Origin: Blastomonas sp. CACIA14H2
GTDB lineage: Bacteria; Pseudomonadota; Alphaproteobacteria; Sphingomonadales; Sphingomonadaceae
Reading direction: 5' to 3'
Assembly (NCBI GenBank): GCA_000503195.1
Contig: AYSC01000003.1
Coordinates: 62,001 to 126,000, forward strand
Length of the DNA stretch: 64,000 bases
How positions within the stretch are numbered: position 1 is the first letter of the stretch; each line of letters opens with the position of its first letter. The translations under genes and the position numbers were made by a program. Shown here piece by piece: positions 44,099 to 52,222 of this stretch. The notes beneath the pieces were generated by a model that was not told where the DNA came from, did no database searches, and saw only the letters and a list, made by a program, of their open reading frames with translations.

Positions 44099-45466
44099 GT
44101 GTCCAAGATCGTTTCCGCCAGGTGGCTTGCCGCCGGCGCGCTGCTGTGCGCGAGCACCAGTGCCTTTGCCCAGCAGGTCACCACGCCCACGCCGCCGCCG
44201 AACATTGCCAACTATCAGCAGCTGCGCAAATCCTTCCGCATCGGCGTGCGCGTTACCAACCAGCTCAATGGATTCGACCAGTCGGCACGGTTCGAGCAGG
44301 ACACGATCGACGACATCACCGACTATCTCGACCCTCGCCAGATCGCGACCGTCGTCGGCTTGCAGAATGCCTTTTTCGGCGCGGTACAGTCGGTATTCGA
44401 CATTCGCGGCGGAACGGCGATCGCGGGCTATGCGCAGAACAGTTCGGTGCTGACCATCACCGTGGTGTCGCCGACCGGGCAGGTGCTGCTTCAGGACAAT
44501 GGCACGCCGTGTACCTTCAGCTTCAACGGCGCCAACCGCCAGCAGACCTTCGATACGTTCGACGCGCTGGTCGACGACGAGACCACGCCGACCTCGCAGG
44601 CGATCCTGGGCTGTCTGTCGCGCTCGTTCGCGCGCTTCTCGCCGGCCGATCCGCTCGCGGGCAACCCCAACAGCCTCCAGGCCTCGCTCACCCGCAGCGC
44701 GCTCGATCTCAGCAACGGCGACTCCGCGATCGAGCAGGACCCGGTGCCCGAGGGCGTAGCGGTGCCCAACGATCCCTGGCTGATCGGCGCGACCTACAAT
44801 ACCGGCTCGGCAGGCCGGTTCGATATCGACCGGGTCGATGCGCGCATCCAGCGCAGCTTCCGCATCTTCGAGGGCAACCGCGCGATGCTGAAGATCGACC
44901 TGCCGCTCAACTATGCGCGGATCAACGGCGCGGATACCTATAGCGCGCAGCTCGGCATCGGGCTCGAAATCCCGGTGATCGATCGCAAATGGTCGATCGA
45001 GCCGCGTGTCGGCTATGGCGCGGTCTATTCGGAGGATCTGGGTTCGGTCGGACATATCCTGCAGGGATCGATCACGAGCCGCTATGTCATCAACGGTGTC
45101 GGCCGCGGCAAGTTCGTGATTGGCAACATGGTCGGCTATGCGCAGACGCTCGACACGCCGGGCACCAGCGCCAATATCAACCCGGATCTCAAGAACTGGT
45201 CGCTGCGCAACGGCATCGCCTATGATCTGCCGCTGAAAGCGCGGCTGTTCAGCCGGGGCAGCTCGATGCGCGCGAGCTATGCGTTCACGCAATATCTGGG
45301 CAGCGATCTACGCAACAACAGCTTCCACGAGGCGACCCTGTCCTTCGGCCTGCGCGGCCGCGAGGATTCGCCGCGCGCGACGCGTGACCTTATTCGCATC
45401 AACTTCAGCACCATCCAGGCACGCGACTTCAGCAGCTATACCGTGGGCGTCGGCTTCCGCTTCTGA
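44099..45466 (+). CDS. Predicted outer-membrane beta-barrel protein, first gene of the caspase operon
   Basis: A 455-aa protein with a signal peptide (WLAAGALLCASTSAFAQQ). The second half is made of alternating strands with aromatic caps (MLKIDLPLNYARI, YSAQLGIGLEIPV, WSIEPRVGYGAVY) and the last residue is Phe after VGVGFRF, the outer-membrane targeting signature. The first half (residues 30-215) is a separate non-barrel region. No named family is recognised. It starts with GTG at 44099 with CAGGGG 8 bp upstream, and its TGA overlaps the next ATG (TGATG), so it is coupled to the caspase-FGE gene. Confidence 0.75.
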   Translation: MSKIVSARWLAAGALLCASTSAFAQQVTTPTPPPNIANYQQLRKSFRIGVRVTNQLNGFDQSARFEQDTIDDITDYLDPRQIATVVGLQNAFFGAVQSVFDIRGGTAIAGYAQNSSVLTITVVSPTGQVLLQDNGTPCTFSFNGANRQQTFDTFDALVDDETTPTSQAILGCLSRSFARFSPADPLAGNPNSLQASLTRSALDLSNGDSAIEQDPVPEGVAVPNDPWLIGATYNTGSAGRFDIDRVDARIQRSFRIFEGNRAMLKIDLPLNYARINGADTYSAQLGIGLEIPVIDRKWSIEPRVGYGAVYSEDLGSVGHILQGSITSRYVINGVGRGKFVIGNMVGYAQTLDTPGTSANINPDLKNWSLRNGIAYDLPLKARLFSRGSSMRASYAFTQYLGSDLRNNSFHEATLSFGLRGREDSPRATRDLIRINFSTIQARDFSSYTVGVGFRF

Positions 45467-47055
45467 TGCTGAGGTGGCTCCTATTGCTGGTTGCGATGGC
45501 GGCCAGCCTTGGGCTGTCCCCCCTGGCGCATGGCCAGGCCGGGGCGCGCGAGCCGCGCCTCGCCCTGGTCATCGCCAACGGCACGTATCGCGGGTTCGAC
45601 AGGCTGTCGTCGACGTTCGACGATGGCGAACGCATCTCTGCCGCGCTCAGCGCCACCGGCTTTGTCGACGGATCGGGCAGCGGCGCGGTCCGCACCCGGC
45701 GCGACCTCACCGCCGCGCAGATGGAGGCGGAGATCGCCGCCTTCCGGTCCGCGTTGGCCACAGCCGGGCCCGAGGCGTTCGGCGTGCTCTATTTCTCGGG
45801 CCATGGCGTCGCGCTGGGGGCGGGCGGCGATGTGCAGATGGTCCCGGTGGACAGCGGCAAGAGCGATCTCGCCGCCTCCGCAAGTCTCTCGCGTTCGGCA
45901 ATTACCCGCACGTTGATGTCCTCCGGCGCGCGCAACGTGCTCGTCGTGCTCGACATGTGCCGCAACGTCATCGCGCTGCCGACATTGCCGGTCGCCAGCG
46001 ACGACACGGTCACCGGCGGCGCAGGCATCGAGGTGACCGGCAGCAAGGGTCTCAAGCGCGTGCTCCGATCGGCGCAGAACCCGATCAGGCCCGATCAGGG
46101 CTATCTCGTCGCCTTTTCGACCAGTGCGGACCAGTTCGCCTTCGACAACGGCATCTTCTCCAAGGTTCTCGCCGAGGAAATCCGCCGTCCGCAACAGAAT
46201 ATCGCCGATGCGATGAAGCGCGTCTCGGATCGCGTCGCGATGGCCAAGGCGTCGAGCTTTCAGAAGCCGACGTTCGATTACGGCCTGCAGGGCCAGCCGC
46301 CGTGCTTCGTCTCGTGCGACCCGGCGAGCGGCAACCGTTTCTACGACTGCGCCAACTGTCCGTGGATGCGCATCGTCCCCGCCGGTAGCGCGCTGGTCGG
46401 ATCGCCGCCGTCCGAGCCGGGGCGCGGCAAGGACGAGCCGGCGCAGCAGCGCGTGGCCATCGCGCGCGATTTTGCGCTGGGCGTCTATGAGGTCACCGTG
46501 GCCGAATGGACCGCGTGCGTGCGCGACGGGGCCTGCCCGAAGCTTTCGACCTGGGCGGCGGACAATCCCAATCCGCTGATCCCAGCGACCAGCATCAGCC
46601 ATGACGACGCGCTCGCGTTCCTGGGCTGGCTGTCGCGCCAGTCGGGCAGGACCTATCGCCTGCCGACCGATGCCGAATGGGAATATGCGAGCCGGGCAGG
46701 GGCCTCGAGCGCCTTTCCCTGGGGTGATGGCATTGCGCCGTCGGACGCCAATTATGACCATACCGCGCGCTATCAGGGATCGCCGACCTCGCCCTATCGC
46801 GGCTATCCCGAGGCGGTGTCGGGCTATCCGCCCAACGGTTTCGGCCTGTACCAGATGCAGGGCAATGTCTGGGAATGGACCTCGGCGTGCCTCGATGCCG
46901 CGTGCCGAAACCGCGCGCTGCGCGGCGGATCGTTCGAGAGCGTGCCGGGCGAACTGCGATCGGCCAACCGCTTCGGCCTCGCCGCAACGAAGCGGCGCGA
47001 CGATGTCGGCCTGCGCGTCGCGCGCGATCTGGAAGCGGACGAGGGCGGGGGCTGA
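45466..47055 (+). CDS. Secreted caspase-like (C14) protein fused to an FGE/SUMF1-type domain
   Basis: A 529-aa protein with a signal peptide (MLRWLLLLVAMAASLGLSPL). Residues about 30-270 are a caspase/metacaspase fold: LALVIANGTYRG, the catalytic His113 in LYFSGHGVAL and Cys165 in LVVLDMCRNV. Residues about 300-520 form an FGE-sulfatase (SUMF1/EgtB/PvdO) domain: MRIVPAGSALVGSP, FALGVYEVTVAEWTAC, YRLPTDAEWEYASRAG, QGNVWEWTSA and ALRGGSFES. The paired active-site cysteines of true formylglycine-generating enzymes near the C-terminus are absent, so this half is more likely a recognition module. Start overlaps the preceding stop; the third gene follows after 3 bp. Confidence 0.85.
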   Translation: MLRWLLLLVAMAASLGLSPLAHGQAGAREPRLALVIANGTYRGFDRLSSTFDDGERISAALSATGFVDGSGSGAVRTRRDLTAAQMEAEIAAFRSALATAGPEAFGVLYFSGHGVALGAGGDVQMVPVDSGKSDLAASASLSRSAITRTLMSSGARNVLVVLDMCRNVIALPTLPVASDDTVTGGAGIEVTGSKGLKRVLRSAQNPIRPDQGYLVAFSTSADQFAFDNGIFSKVLAEEIRRPQQNIADAMKRVSDRVAMAKASSFQKPTFDYGLQGQPPCFVSCDPASGNRFYDCANCPWMRIVPAGSALVGSPPSEPGRGKDEPAQQRVAIARDFALGVYEVTVAEWTACVRDGACPKLSTWAADNPNPLIPATSISHDDALAFLGWLSRQSGRTYRLPTDAEWEYASRAGASSAFPWGDGIAPSDANYDHTARYQGSPTSPYRGYPEAVSGYPPNGFGLYQMQGNVWEWTSACLDAACRNRALRGGSFESVPGELRSANRFGLAATKRRDDVGLRVARDLEADEGGG

Positions 47056-47058
47056 GGC

Positions 47059-48711
47059 GTGCGCTGGCGTCTTCTGATCGCCGCGCTTGTGCTCGCGCTG
47101 CTGCCGGAATCGGCGGCGCAGGCAGAAACCCGCGCAATCCTGATCGGCGTATCGCGCTACCAGTCCGCTGCGATCCCCGATCTGATGGGCCCGGCCAACG
47201 ACCTTTCGGCGATGGAGAGTCTGGCGCGATCGATGCAGGCGAGCGACGTGGTTTCGCTGCGCGATGGCGCGGTCAGCCGGTCGAGCGTCGAGACCGCGCT
47301 GCACGACATGGGCATGCGCGCGCAGCCGGGCGACTGGCTGTTGTTCTATTTTTCCGGCCATGGTGCGCAGGCGCTGGCGCAGAATCCCAGCGAGACGGAC
47401 GGCGAGTTCGACCAGTTCGTGCCGCTGCCCGGCTTCGATCCCGGCGCCCAAGACCCCGAAACCTTCATCATCGACAAGGACTTCTACGCCTGGATGAAGC
47501 GCTATCTGCCGCCCGAGGTCGCGATCCTGATGGTGGTGGACAGCTGCCATTCGGGCACGATGCATCGCGCGATCGATCCGCGCAGCTATGCCTTCACCCC
47601 GCGCATCGCGTTCCGACCGGGCGACGCGCGTGCCATCACGCTGACGGCGCGGCCCGGCCCGAGTCTGGGCGCGCTGCGCGGCGATGCGGGCGAGGCCCAG
47701 GCGGGCGCCATCCGGCGCGACGACCTTCCGAACCTCGTCTATATCGGCGCCTCGCGCGACGACCAGCTCGCGCTGGAGACCGAACTGCCGCAGGAAGGGG
47801 CACCGCAACGCGGCGTGCTCACCTATGCGCTCGAACAGGCGTTCAGCCTGCCCGGCGCGAACGAGGCCTCGCCCATCGCCGATCTGGATGGCGACGGCCA
47901 GGTCTCGGTGGTCGAGGCCGGGTCCTATCTGAACAGCCAGGTGCGGATGCTCACCGCACAGCGGCAGGAAAGTACGCTCTTCTATCCCCAGGGCTGGGCC
48001 GAGCGGCCGCTCTTCTCGGCACTGCCCGCGCCGCGCCTCGCCTTCGATCTGCCCGCGCCGAATGTCATCATCGCCGGGCAGCCCGATGACCCGGCGATGG
48101 CGAGCAGCGCGACGACCTGGAAGCTGGCGAAAAGCTCGAACGACGCCGATTTCCTTTGGGTGCTGAGCACGCGCGAGGTGCTGCGCCGGTCGGGCGATGT
48201 CGTCGCCACCGGCATCGGCAGCACGCTCGCCTTTGCCGGGGTGATGGACAAGTGGCAGACCGTGATGAGCCTGAGGCCGCTGGTCTCCGAACTCGCCATG
48301 CGGCTGACGGTCAACCCGCTAGGATCGGACGAGCTCTATGCCGAAGGCACGCCGATCAGCATGCTGATGGAGCGCACCCGGCGTGGCGGCGCGGCGCTGC
48401 ATGCCACCGTATTCAATCTCGCCTCGGACGGGACCGTACAGCTCATCTACCCGCTCGATGCCGATGGGGCGGGCATGCTCGACAGCGCGATGCGCCAGTC
48501 GCTGATCGATACCCAAGTGGTTCCGCCTTTCGGCGTCGATCATGTCATCGCGCTGGCGACGCCCGAGCCGCCGGAAGCGCTGCGCGCGGCGCTGCGCAAT
48601 GCCGATGGCCAGCGCGCATCGGCCGGCCTGGAGGGGATCATCCGCGCCGAGCTGAAGCGCGCGCGCGGCAAGGGCTCGCTGTCGATTGCAGAGCTCTATA
48701 CCGCGCCCTGA
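47059..48711 (+). CDS. Secreted caspase-like orthocaspase with EF-hand-like loop and DUF4384-like tail
   Basis: A 550-aa protein starting at GTG with a signal peptide (WRLLIAALVLALLPESAAQA). The C14 domain has His101 in FYFSGHGAQ and Cys163 in VVDSCHSGTMHR, the DSCHSG form typical of metacaspases/orthocaspases with basic P1 preference. DLDGDGQVSVVE (275-286) fits a canonical EF-hand loop D-x-D-x-D-G-x-V-x-x-x-E, and metacaspases are often calcium dependent. Residues about 350-530 resemble DUF4384 (FNLASDGTVQLIYPLD, then PPFGVDHVIALATPEPP). Probably periplasmic. Last gene of the three-gene operon. Confidence 0.85.
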   Translation: MRWRLLIAALVLALLPESAAQAETRAILIGVSRYQSAAIPDLMGPANDLSAMESLARSMQASDVVSLRDGAVSRSSVETALHDMGMRAQPGDWLLFYFSGHGAQALAQNPSETDGEFDQFVPLPGFDPGAQDPETFIIDKDFYAWMKRYLPPEVAILMVVDSCHSGTMHRAIDPRSYAFTPRIAFRPGDARAITLTARPGPSLGALRGDAGEAQAGAIRRDDLPNLVYIGASRDDQLALETELPQEGAPQRGVLTYALEQAFSLPGANEASPIADLDGDGQVSVVEAGSYLNSQVRMLTAQRQESTLFYPQGWAERPLFSALPAPRLAFDLPAPNVIIAGQPDDPAMASSATTWKLAKSSNDADFLWVLSTREVLRRSGDVVATGIGSTLAFAGVMDKWQTVMSLRPLVSELAMRLTVNPLGSDELYAEGTPISMLMERTRRGGAALHATVFNLASDGTVQLIYPLDADGAGMLDSAMRQSLIDTQVVPPFGVDHVIALATPEPPEALRAALRNADGQRASAGLEGIIRAELKRARGKGSLSIAELYTAP

Positions 48712-48832
48712 TCGCGGCGTTCAGAGCGGGCGGACTCCGGATCCGGCACAGGCGAGAAAAGGACAGGGCGATAAACAGAAACCGGCCAGAAACGCACGCC
48801 TGCGCGCAACAAGCCGGAGGCCCGAAACAAAC

Positions 48833-48864
48833 AAGGGGCCGTCTCCTCCCGAAGACGCCCCCTT
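48833..48864 (-). terminator. Terminator-like hairpin downstream of mucR
   Basis: Twelve-bp arms (48833-48844 and 48853-48864, AAGGGG...CGTCT with one mismatch) form a hairpin. On the reverse strand it is followed by TTGTTTGTTT, consistent with an intrinsic terminator for the mucR transcript, which ends at 48899. Confidence 0.6.
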
Positions 48865-48898
48865 GCCCAGTCCGCTATGTCAGACTGAAATCAGACCA

Positions 48899-49321
48899 TC
48901 AGGCCTTTTTCTTGCGACCGCCGCCGCGGCCCTGCTTGCCCAGGCCGATCTGCAACGCCAGTTCGCGGCGGCGCTCGGCATAATTGGGCGCGACCATCGG
49001 GTAATCCTTGGGCAGGCCCCATTTGGCGCGGTATTCATCGGGCGTCAGGTTGTAGTGAACCATCAGATGCCGCTTGAGCATGCGAAGCTTCTTGCCGTCT
49101 TCCAGACAAACAAGATGATCGGGCTTGATCGAGGAGCGGATCGGGACCGCCGGTTCCTTCGGCGCTTCGGGTTCGGGGGCTGCGGGCTCGTTGATGCTCT
49201 GAAGCGCGGCATGGACCGAGGAAATGAGCTGTGGAATATCTGAATTGGCCACCTTGTTGTTGCTCAGATGGGCAACCACAATATCCGCAGTCAAAGAAAT
49301 CAACGTTTCCACATCTTCCAT
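48899..49321 (-). CDS. mucR: MucR/Ros-family transcriptional regulator
   Basis: A 140-aa protein. The zinc-finger domain LVCLEDGKKLRMLKRHLMVHYNLTPDEYRAKWGLPKDYPMVAPNY region is present with its Cys/Asp/His ligands, and the N-terminal helix mediates oligomerisation. MucR proteins are global, H-NS-like regulators of exopolysaccharide and virulence genes in alphaproteobacteria. The basic C-terminal tail (GRGGGRKKK) is extra. A nested palindrome upstream may be an autoregulatory site. Confidence 0.95.
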   Translation of the reverse strand: MEDVETLISLTADIVVAHLSNNKVANSDIPQLISSVHAALQSINEPAAPEPEAPKEPAVPIRSSIKPDHLVCLEDGKKLRMLKRHLMVHYNLTPDEYRAKWGLPKDYPMVAPNYAERRRELALQIGLGKQGRGGGRKKKA

Positions 49322-49342
49322 AGTCGCACCTGCTTAGCCAGA

Positions 49343-49383
49343 TTGATCCAAACTGGCGGGACTATTAGTCCGTTATGGATCAA
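49343..49383. promoter_or_regulatory. Nested palindromes upstream of mucR
   Basis: The inner element GGACTA-T-TAGTCC (49359-49371) is a perfect palindrome. It is flanked nearly concentrically by an 8-bp inverted repeat, TTGATCCA (49343-49350) and TGGATCAA (49376-49383). The block starts 22 bp before the mucR start. MucR genes are usually autoregulated; the use as operator is inference. Confidence 0.5.
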
Positions 49384-49478
49384 ATGCAAATGATAACTAT
49401 CGGATCAGGACCGCCCGAAACGCGCCGGCCAGGCGCCGTTCCACGCGCGGGTTTGCCATCGACGGGCCCCGGCCATGC

Positions 49479-50135
49479 TCAATCCGAGACAGGCGCGCAG
49501 GGGCTGTCGTCGGCCGGGATGTACCGGGCCAGGGCCGCGAGGATATCGTGCACGCCCTGCAACTGCGAAGTCGCGGAAATCTGCCGGATCGCGGACCGGA
49601 CCGGCAAGCGGAAGCTGACAATGCCCGCCTCGCTCTCGCGCCGCTCTGCGCCGATCGAGAGAATGAAGCGGATGGCGGGCATGTTTTCGGCGAGGGTCTG
49701 CACCTCGAGCTCGCACATTGCCTCGACCTCGCAATGGATCAGCAGCACCGTGGTGAGCATGCGGGCGAGACCCAGCCCGTGATACTCGTCGAGCACGGCG
49801 ACCGAGAACTCACCGGCATTCGGGTGATGCTCGCTGCGAATCGCATGCACCGCGCCGACCGCGGGATCGTCGGCGCCGTTGAGATGGATCGCTCCCCACC
49901 CGATATGGTCGTGCCCATCGGCATCGAGCAGCCGGTCGATCACGGGATCCGACGGCATCGGCTGGACCGAGAAGAATCGCATGTAGCGCGACTGTTCGGA
50001 CAGCCGCTTTATGCCTTCGCGCATCCGGTCCTCATCCGATTGCCGGATCGAACGCAGGCAGATGCGCTTGCCGTCTGCGGCAACCGTCTGGATGATTTCG
50101 TCGTGCAGATCCCGCAGGCCGGGCCTGGCCATCAT
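49479..50135 (-). CDS. GNAT-family N-acetyltransferase
   Basis: A 218-aa protein with a GNAT fold: ICLRSIRQSDEDRMREGIKRLSEQSRYMRFF (as in Pat-type acetyltransferases), IGWGAIHL, EFSVAVLDEYHGLGLARMLTTVLL (acetyl-CoA loop), LENMPAIRFILSIGA. Substrate unknown. The start ATG at 50135 has GGGAG upstream. It follows the MarR-like gene in the cluster. Confidence 0.85.
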   Translation of the reverse strand: MMARPGLRDLHDEIIQTVAADGKRICLRSIRQSDEDRMREGIKRLSEQSRYMRFFSVQPMPSDPVIDRLLDADGHDHIGWGAIHLNGADDPAVGAVHAIRSEHHPNAGEFSVAVLDEYHGLGLARMLTTVLLIHCEVEAMCELEVQTLAENMPAIRFILSIGAERRESEAGIVSFRLPVRSAIRQISATSQLQGVHDILAALARYIPADDSPCAPVSD

Positions 50136-50206
50136 GCGCTGCTCCCTGTCTGGCCGCTGCGCATGATGCCATAGTTTTGCCCGTTTGCGCAGGGCAAAGG
50201 CTCCGG

Positions 50207-50638
50207 TTATGCGGTGATCAGCTCGTCGCGCAGCGCATCGATCCATGTGGCCACCGCGCGAAACGCGTTCTCGGTCATGCGCAGATAGACCTTGCGATGA
50301 TCGTGGCTGTCCTTTTCGCGGCGGATCAGGCCTTGTTTCGCCATGCGCTCGATATAGCGCAGCGACGTCGTGGCCGGACGGCGCGAGGCGACGCAGGCGC
50401 TGGTGACCGAAACGTCGCGCCCGGTAATGTGCCCGACGAAAAGGTCGAGCAGCATGTCCCAGGCCGGATCGGACAGCAGGCTGGGTCCGGCGATGGCATC
50501 GCGCTGGGTGCGCAGCTTGAGATAGCGGCTGGCCGTTTCGGCCCGGGCCTTCCAGGGTTCGTTGGCATCCAGCAGCGGCTGGCGAGACTCTTCCTCACCG
50601 GCTTCGGGGACGAGGATGAAGCAATAGAACTGGGTCAT
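50207..50638 (-). CDS. MarR-like winged-helix protein
   Basis: A 143-aa protein with a long N-terminal helical part and a winged-helix region (DMLLDLFVGHITGRDVSVTSA, TTSLRYIERMAKQGLIRREKDSHDHRKVYLRMTENAF). The wing motif D-x-H-D-R-R/K is typical of MarR. It overlaps the upstream membrane-protein gene by 4 bp. Confidence 0.8.
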   Translation of the reverse strand: MTQFYCFILVPEAGEEESRQPLLDANEPWKARAETASRYLKLRTQRDAIAGPSLLSDPAWDMLLDLFVGHITGRDVSVTSACVASRRPATTSLRYIERMAKQGLIRREKDSHDHRKVYLRMTENAFRAVATWIDALRDELITA

Positions 50639-51057
50639 TGGGGGGGGACCAGACGTTGGAATGCGCGGTGATCGAGATAGACCCCGGCCACCATGCTGAG
50701 CAGCAGGGGCACGACCCAGAAGGTGGCAATCGCCGAATAGATTTTCGGCAGATAATCGGGGGCGATGATCGTCGCGAAATGGGTGGCTACGGTGAGTAGC
50801 TGAAAGGCAGTGATCCATAGCGGCCAGTACCGGTCGCTGCGCAGCGCAAAGACATAGGCAGCAATGAGGTAGGCCGTATCGACCGCCATCAGCGGCCAAT
50901 GCGTCTGCTGCCATTCGGTGTCGAGCGTCTGCGCTCCCCAGGTGAGCAGGGTCGCGACCAGGAACAGCCCGACGGCGCGCCTGCCGTCAGCTTGCCCGTG
51001 CAGCCATACAAAGCCGCAGCTCAGCAATGCGAGAAGCCAGAAGATGATGGAGATCAT
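50635..51057 (-). CDS. Small membrane protein, unknown function
   Basis: A 140-aa protein with about four membrane segments (FWLLALLSCGFVWL, RAVGLFLVATLLTWG, LMAVDTAYLIAAYVFAL, FWVVPLLLSMVAGVY) and several Trp/Tyr residues. No family recognised. Its 3' end overlaps the MarR-like gene by 4 bp, which suggests co-regulation, perhaps a signal-sensing membrane partner. Confidence 0.7.
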   Translation of the reverse strand: MISIIFWLLALLSCGFVWLHGQADGRRAVGLFLVATLLTWGAQTLDTEWQQTHWPLMAVDTAYLIAAYVFALRSDRYWPLWITAFQLLTVATHFATIIAPDYLPKIYSAIATFWVVPLLLSMVAGVYLDHRAFQRLVPPQ

Positions 51058-51088
51058 GATGCCGGCTCATCGCATTGCTGGACAGGCG

Positions 51089-51439
51089 TCAATCGAAAGC
51101 GGCTTCGGATGTCCGCACATCTTCCTGGAGCGACCCGGAAAGGGGCGTTTCACCGGGGCAGCCGACGTTCATCGGGGCCTGATCGCTGCGACGCTTGACC
51201 GAATTGAAATGGCCGACAAGCTTCACCATGCTGCCCCGGGCCGAGAGGAGGTGACCGGTGCTTTCGTGGAGGGTGCGCAGCGCGATCTGCGAATCGCGTG
51301 CAGGGACCTCGGAAAGCGCGTTCGCCTCCATCATGGTCACCGACAACCGTGCGGCATCGAGAATGGCACGGTCATAGCTTGCAAAGGACGAGCGGGTATC
51401 CTGGGCGACAATGCGGACGGCGTTGCCATCGATGTGCAT
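51089..51439 (-). CDS. Small conserved-looking protein, unknown function
   Basis: A 116-aa soluble protein (start MHIDGNAVRIVAQDTR). Helical in the middle and weakly polar in the last 30 residues. AAGGAG is located 7 bp before the ATG at 51439. No family recognised; it sits between the membrane-anchored LuxR-type protein and the small membrane protein, which is the best clue to its role. Confidence 0.6.
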   Translation of the reverse strand: MHIDGNAVRIVAQDTRSSFASYDRAILDAARLSVTMMEANALSEVPARDSQIALRTLHESTGHLLSARGSMVKLVGHFNSVKRRSDQAPMNVGCPGETPLSGSLQEDVRTSEAAFD

Positions 51440-51496
51440 GGGTCTTCTCCTTCTCGCACCGGGCACGGTGCACGGGTTGGCGATCCAGGCACCAGA

Positions 51497-52000
51497 TCAG
51501 CTGAACGCCTTGAGCGCCCCTCCGAGCACCAGCGCAAAGGCCGTCGTGACGATGAGCGACAGGCCTGCGATCCGCAGGATGGTCGTCGTCTTCTGGCTTG
51601 CGTCCAGCGATGTTCTGATGCCGCCGACAGGAGGAAATCCGAGCCGCGTCTGCCACTGGCCGGTGGCTTGGGGGCCGGGCGTTTCCGCTGCCGACACCAC
51701 AGGAGGTGTCACATCATTGGCCGGCTCGACAAGCGGTGCCGGTTTGAGTTCAAATGACTTGAACGCCCCGTTTTGCTGGCTTTCGAAATACCATCGCGCC
51801 GCCGTCCGCCGGTCGGGCGCACCCATGATCGTCTTGGCGCGCTGCAGATACTGGTCGACCGTCAGGTGCGTCAGGCCCAGCTTCAGCGCTATCTGCTTGG
51901 AAGTATAGCCGTCCGCAACGAGGCGCAGACAATTGACCTGAACGTCGGTCAATTCTGCTTTGGCTTGGTCCAAGATCTTGCCCCCGAAACGCCGGTACAT
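51497..52000 (-). CDS. LuxR-type HTH protein with C-terminal membrane anchor
   Basis: A 167-aa protein. Residues about 15-65 are a LuxR/FixJ-type HTH (ELTDVQVNCLRLVADGYTSK, IALKLGLTHLTVDQYLQRAK). A proline-rich linker follows, and the last 25 residues (ILRIAGLSLIVTTAFALVLGG) form one transmembrane helix. There is no receiver or autoinducer domain. This is the arrangement of a membrane-bound transcription regulator. It is the first gene of the minus-strand cluster; tandem direct repeats lie immediately upstream. Confidence 0.8.
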   Translation of the reverse strand: MYRRFGGKILDQAKAELTDVQVNCLRLVADGYTSKQIALKLGLTHLTVDQYLQRAKTIMGAPDRRTAARWYFESQQNGAFKSFELKPAPLVEPANDVTPPVVSAAETPGPQATGQWQTRLGFPPVGGIRTSLDASQKTTTILRIAGLSLIVTTAFALVLGGALKAFS

Positions 52001-52001
52001 C

Positions 52002-52035
52002 CACTTTGGATATCATTAACCTTCACTTCGGATAT
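52002..52035. promoter_or_regulatory. Tandem 12-bp direct repeats upstream of the LuxR-type gene
   Basis: CACTTTGGATAT at 52002-52013 and CACTTCGGATAT at 52024-52035 (11 of 12 identical) have starts 22 bp apart, about two helical turns. The proximal copy nearly touches the start codon. They suit binding of two regulator subunits on one DNA face, possibly autoregulation. Confidence 0.5.
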
Positions 52036-52222
52036 ATCTCAGTTCGAGCCGGAATGGAATGATCCCGGTCGAACGTGCGACAGGCGCGTCCGATCCGGTG
52101 CAATCGAACAGGTTGCAGGGCTGTGCCCGCGAGTCTTGGACAAAAGCGCCATTCCCTGTCCAAGCGAATCGGGATGGTCCGCTCGGACGGGAATGTCGCC
52201 ACCCTATGCCAGCGCGTTGAGC

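Noticed and set aside
45481-47808. A 775-codon open frame on the minus strand across the caspase genes
   Set aside because: It is antisense to two genes with clear catalytic motifs and signal peptides. Its Arg/Gly/Ala-rich composition is that of a GC-rich shadow frame.
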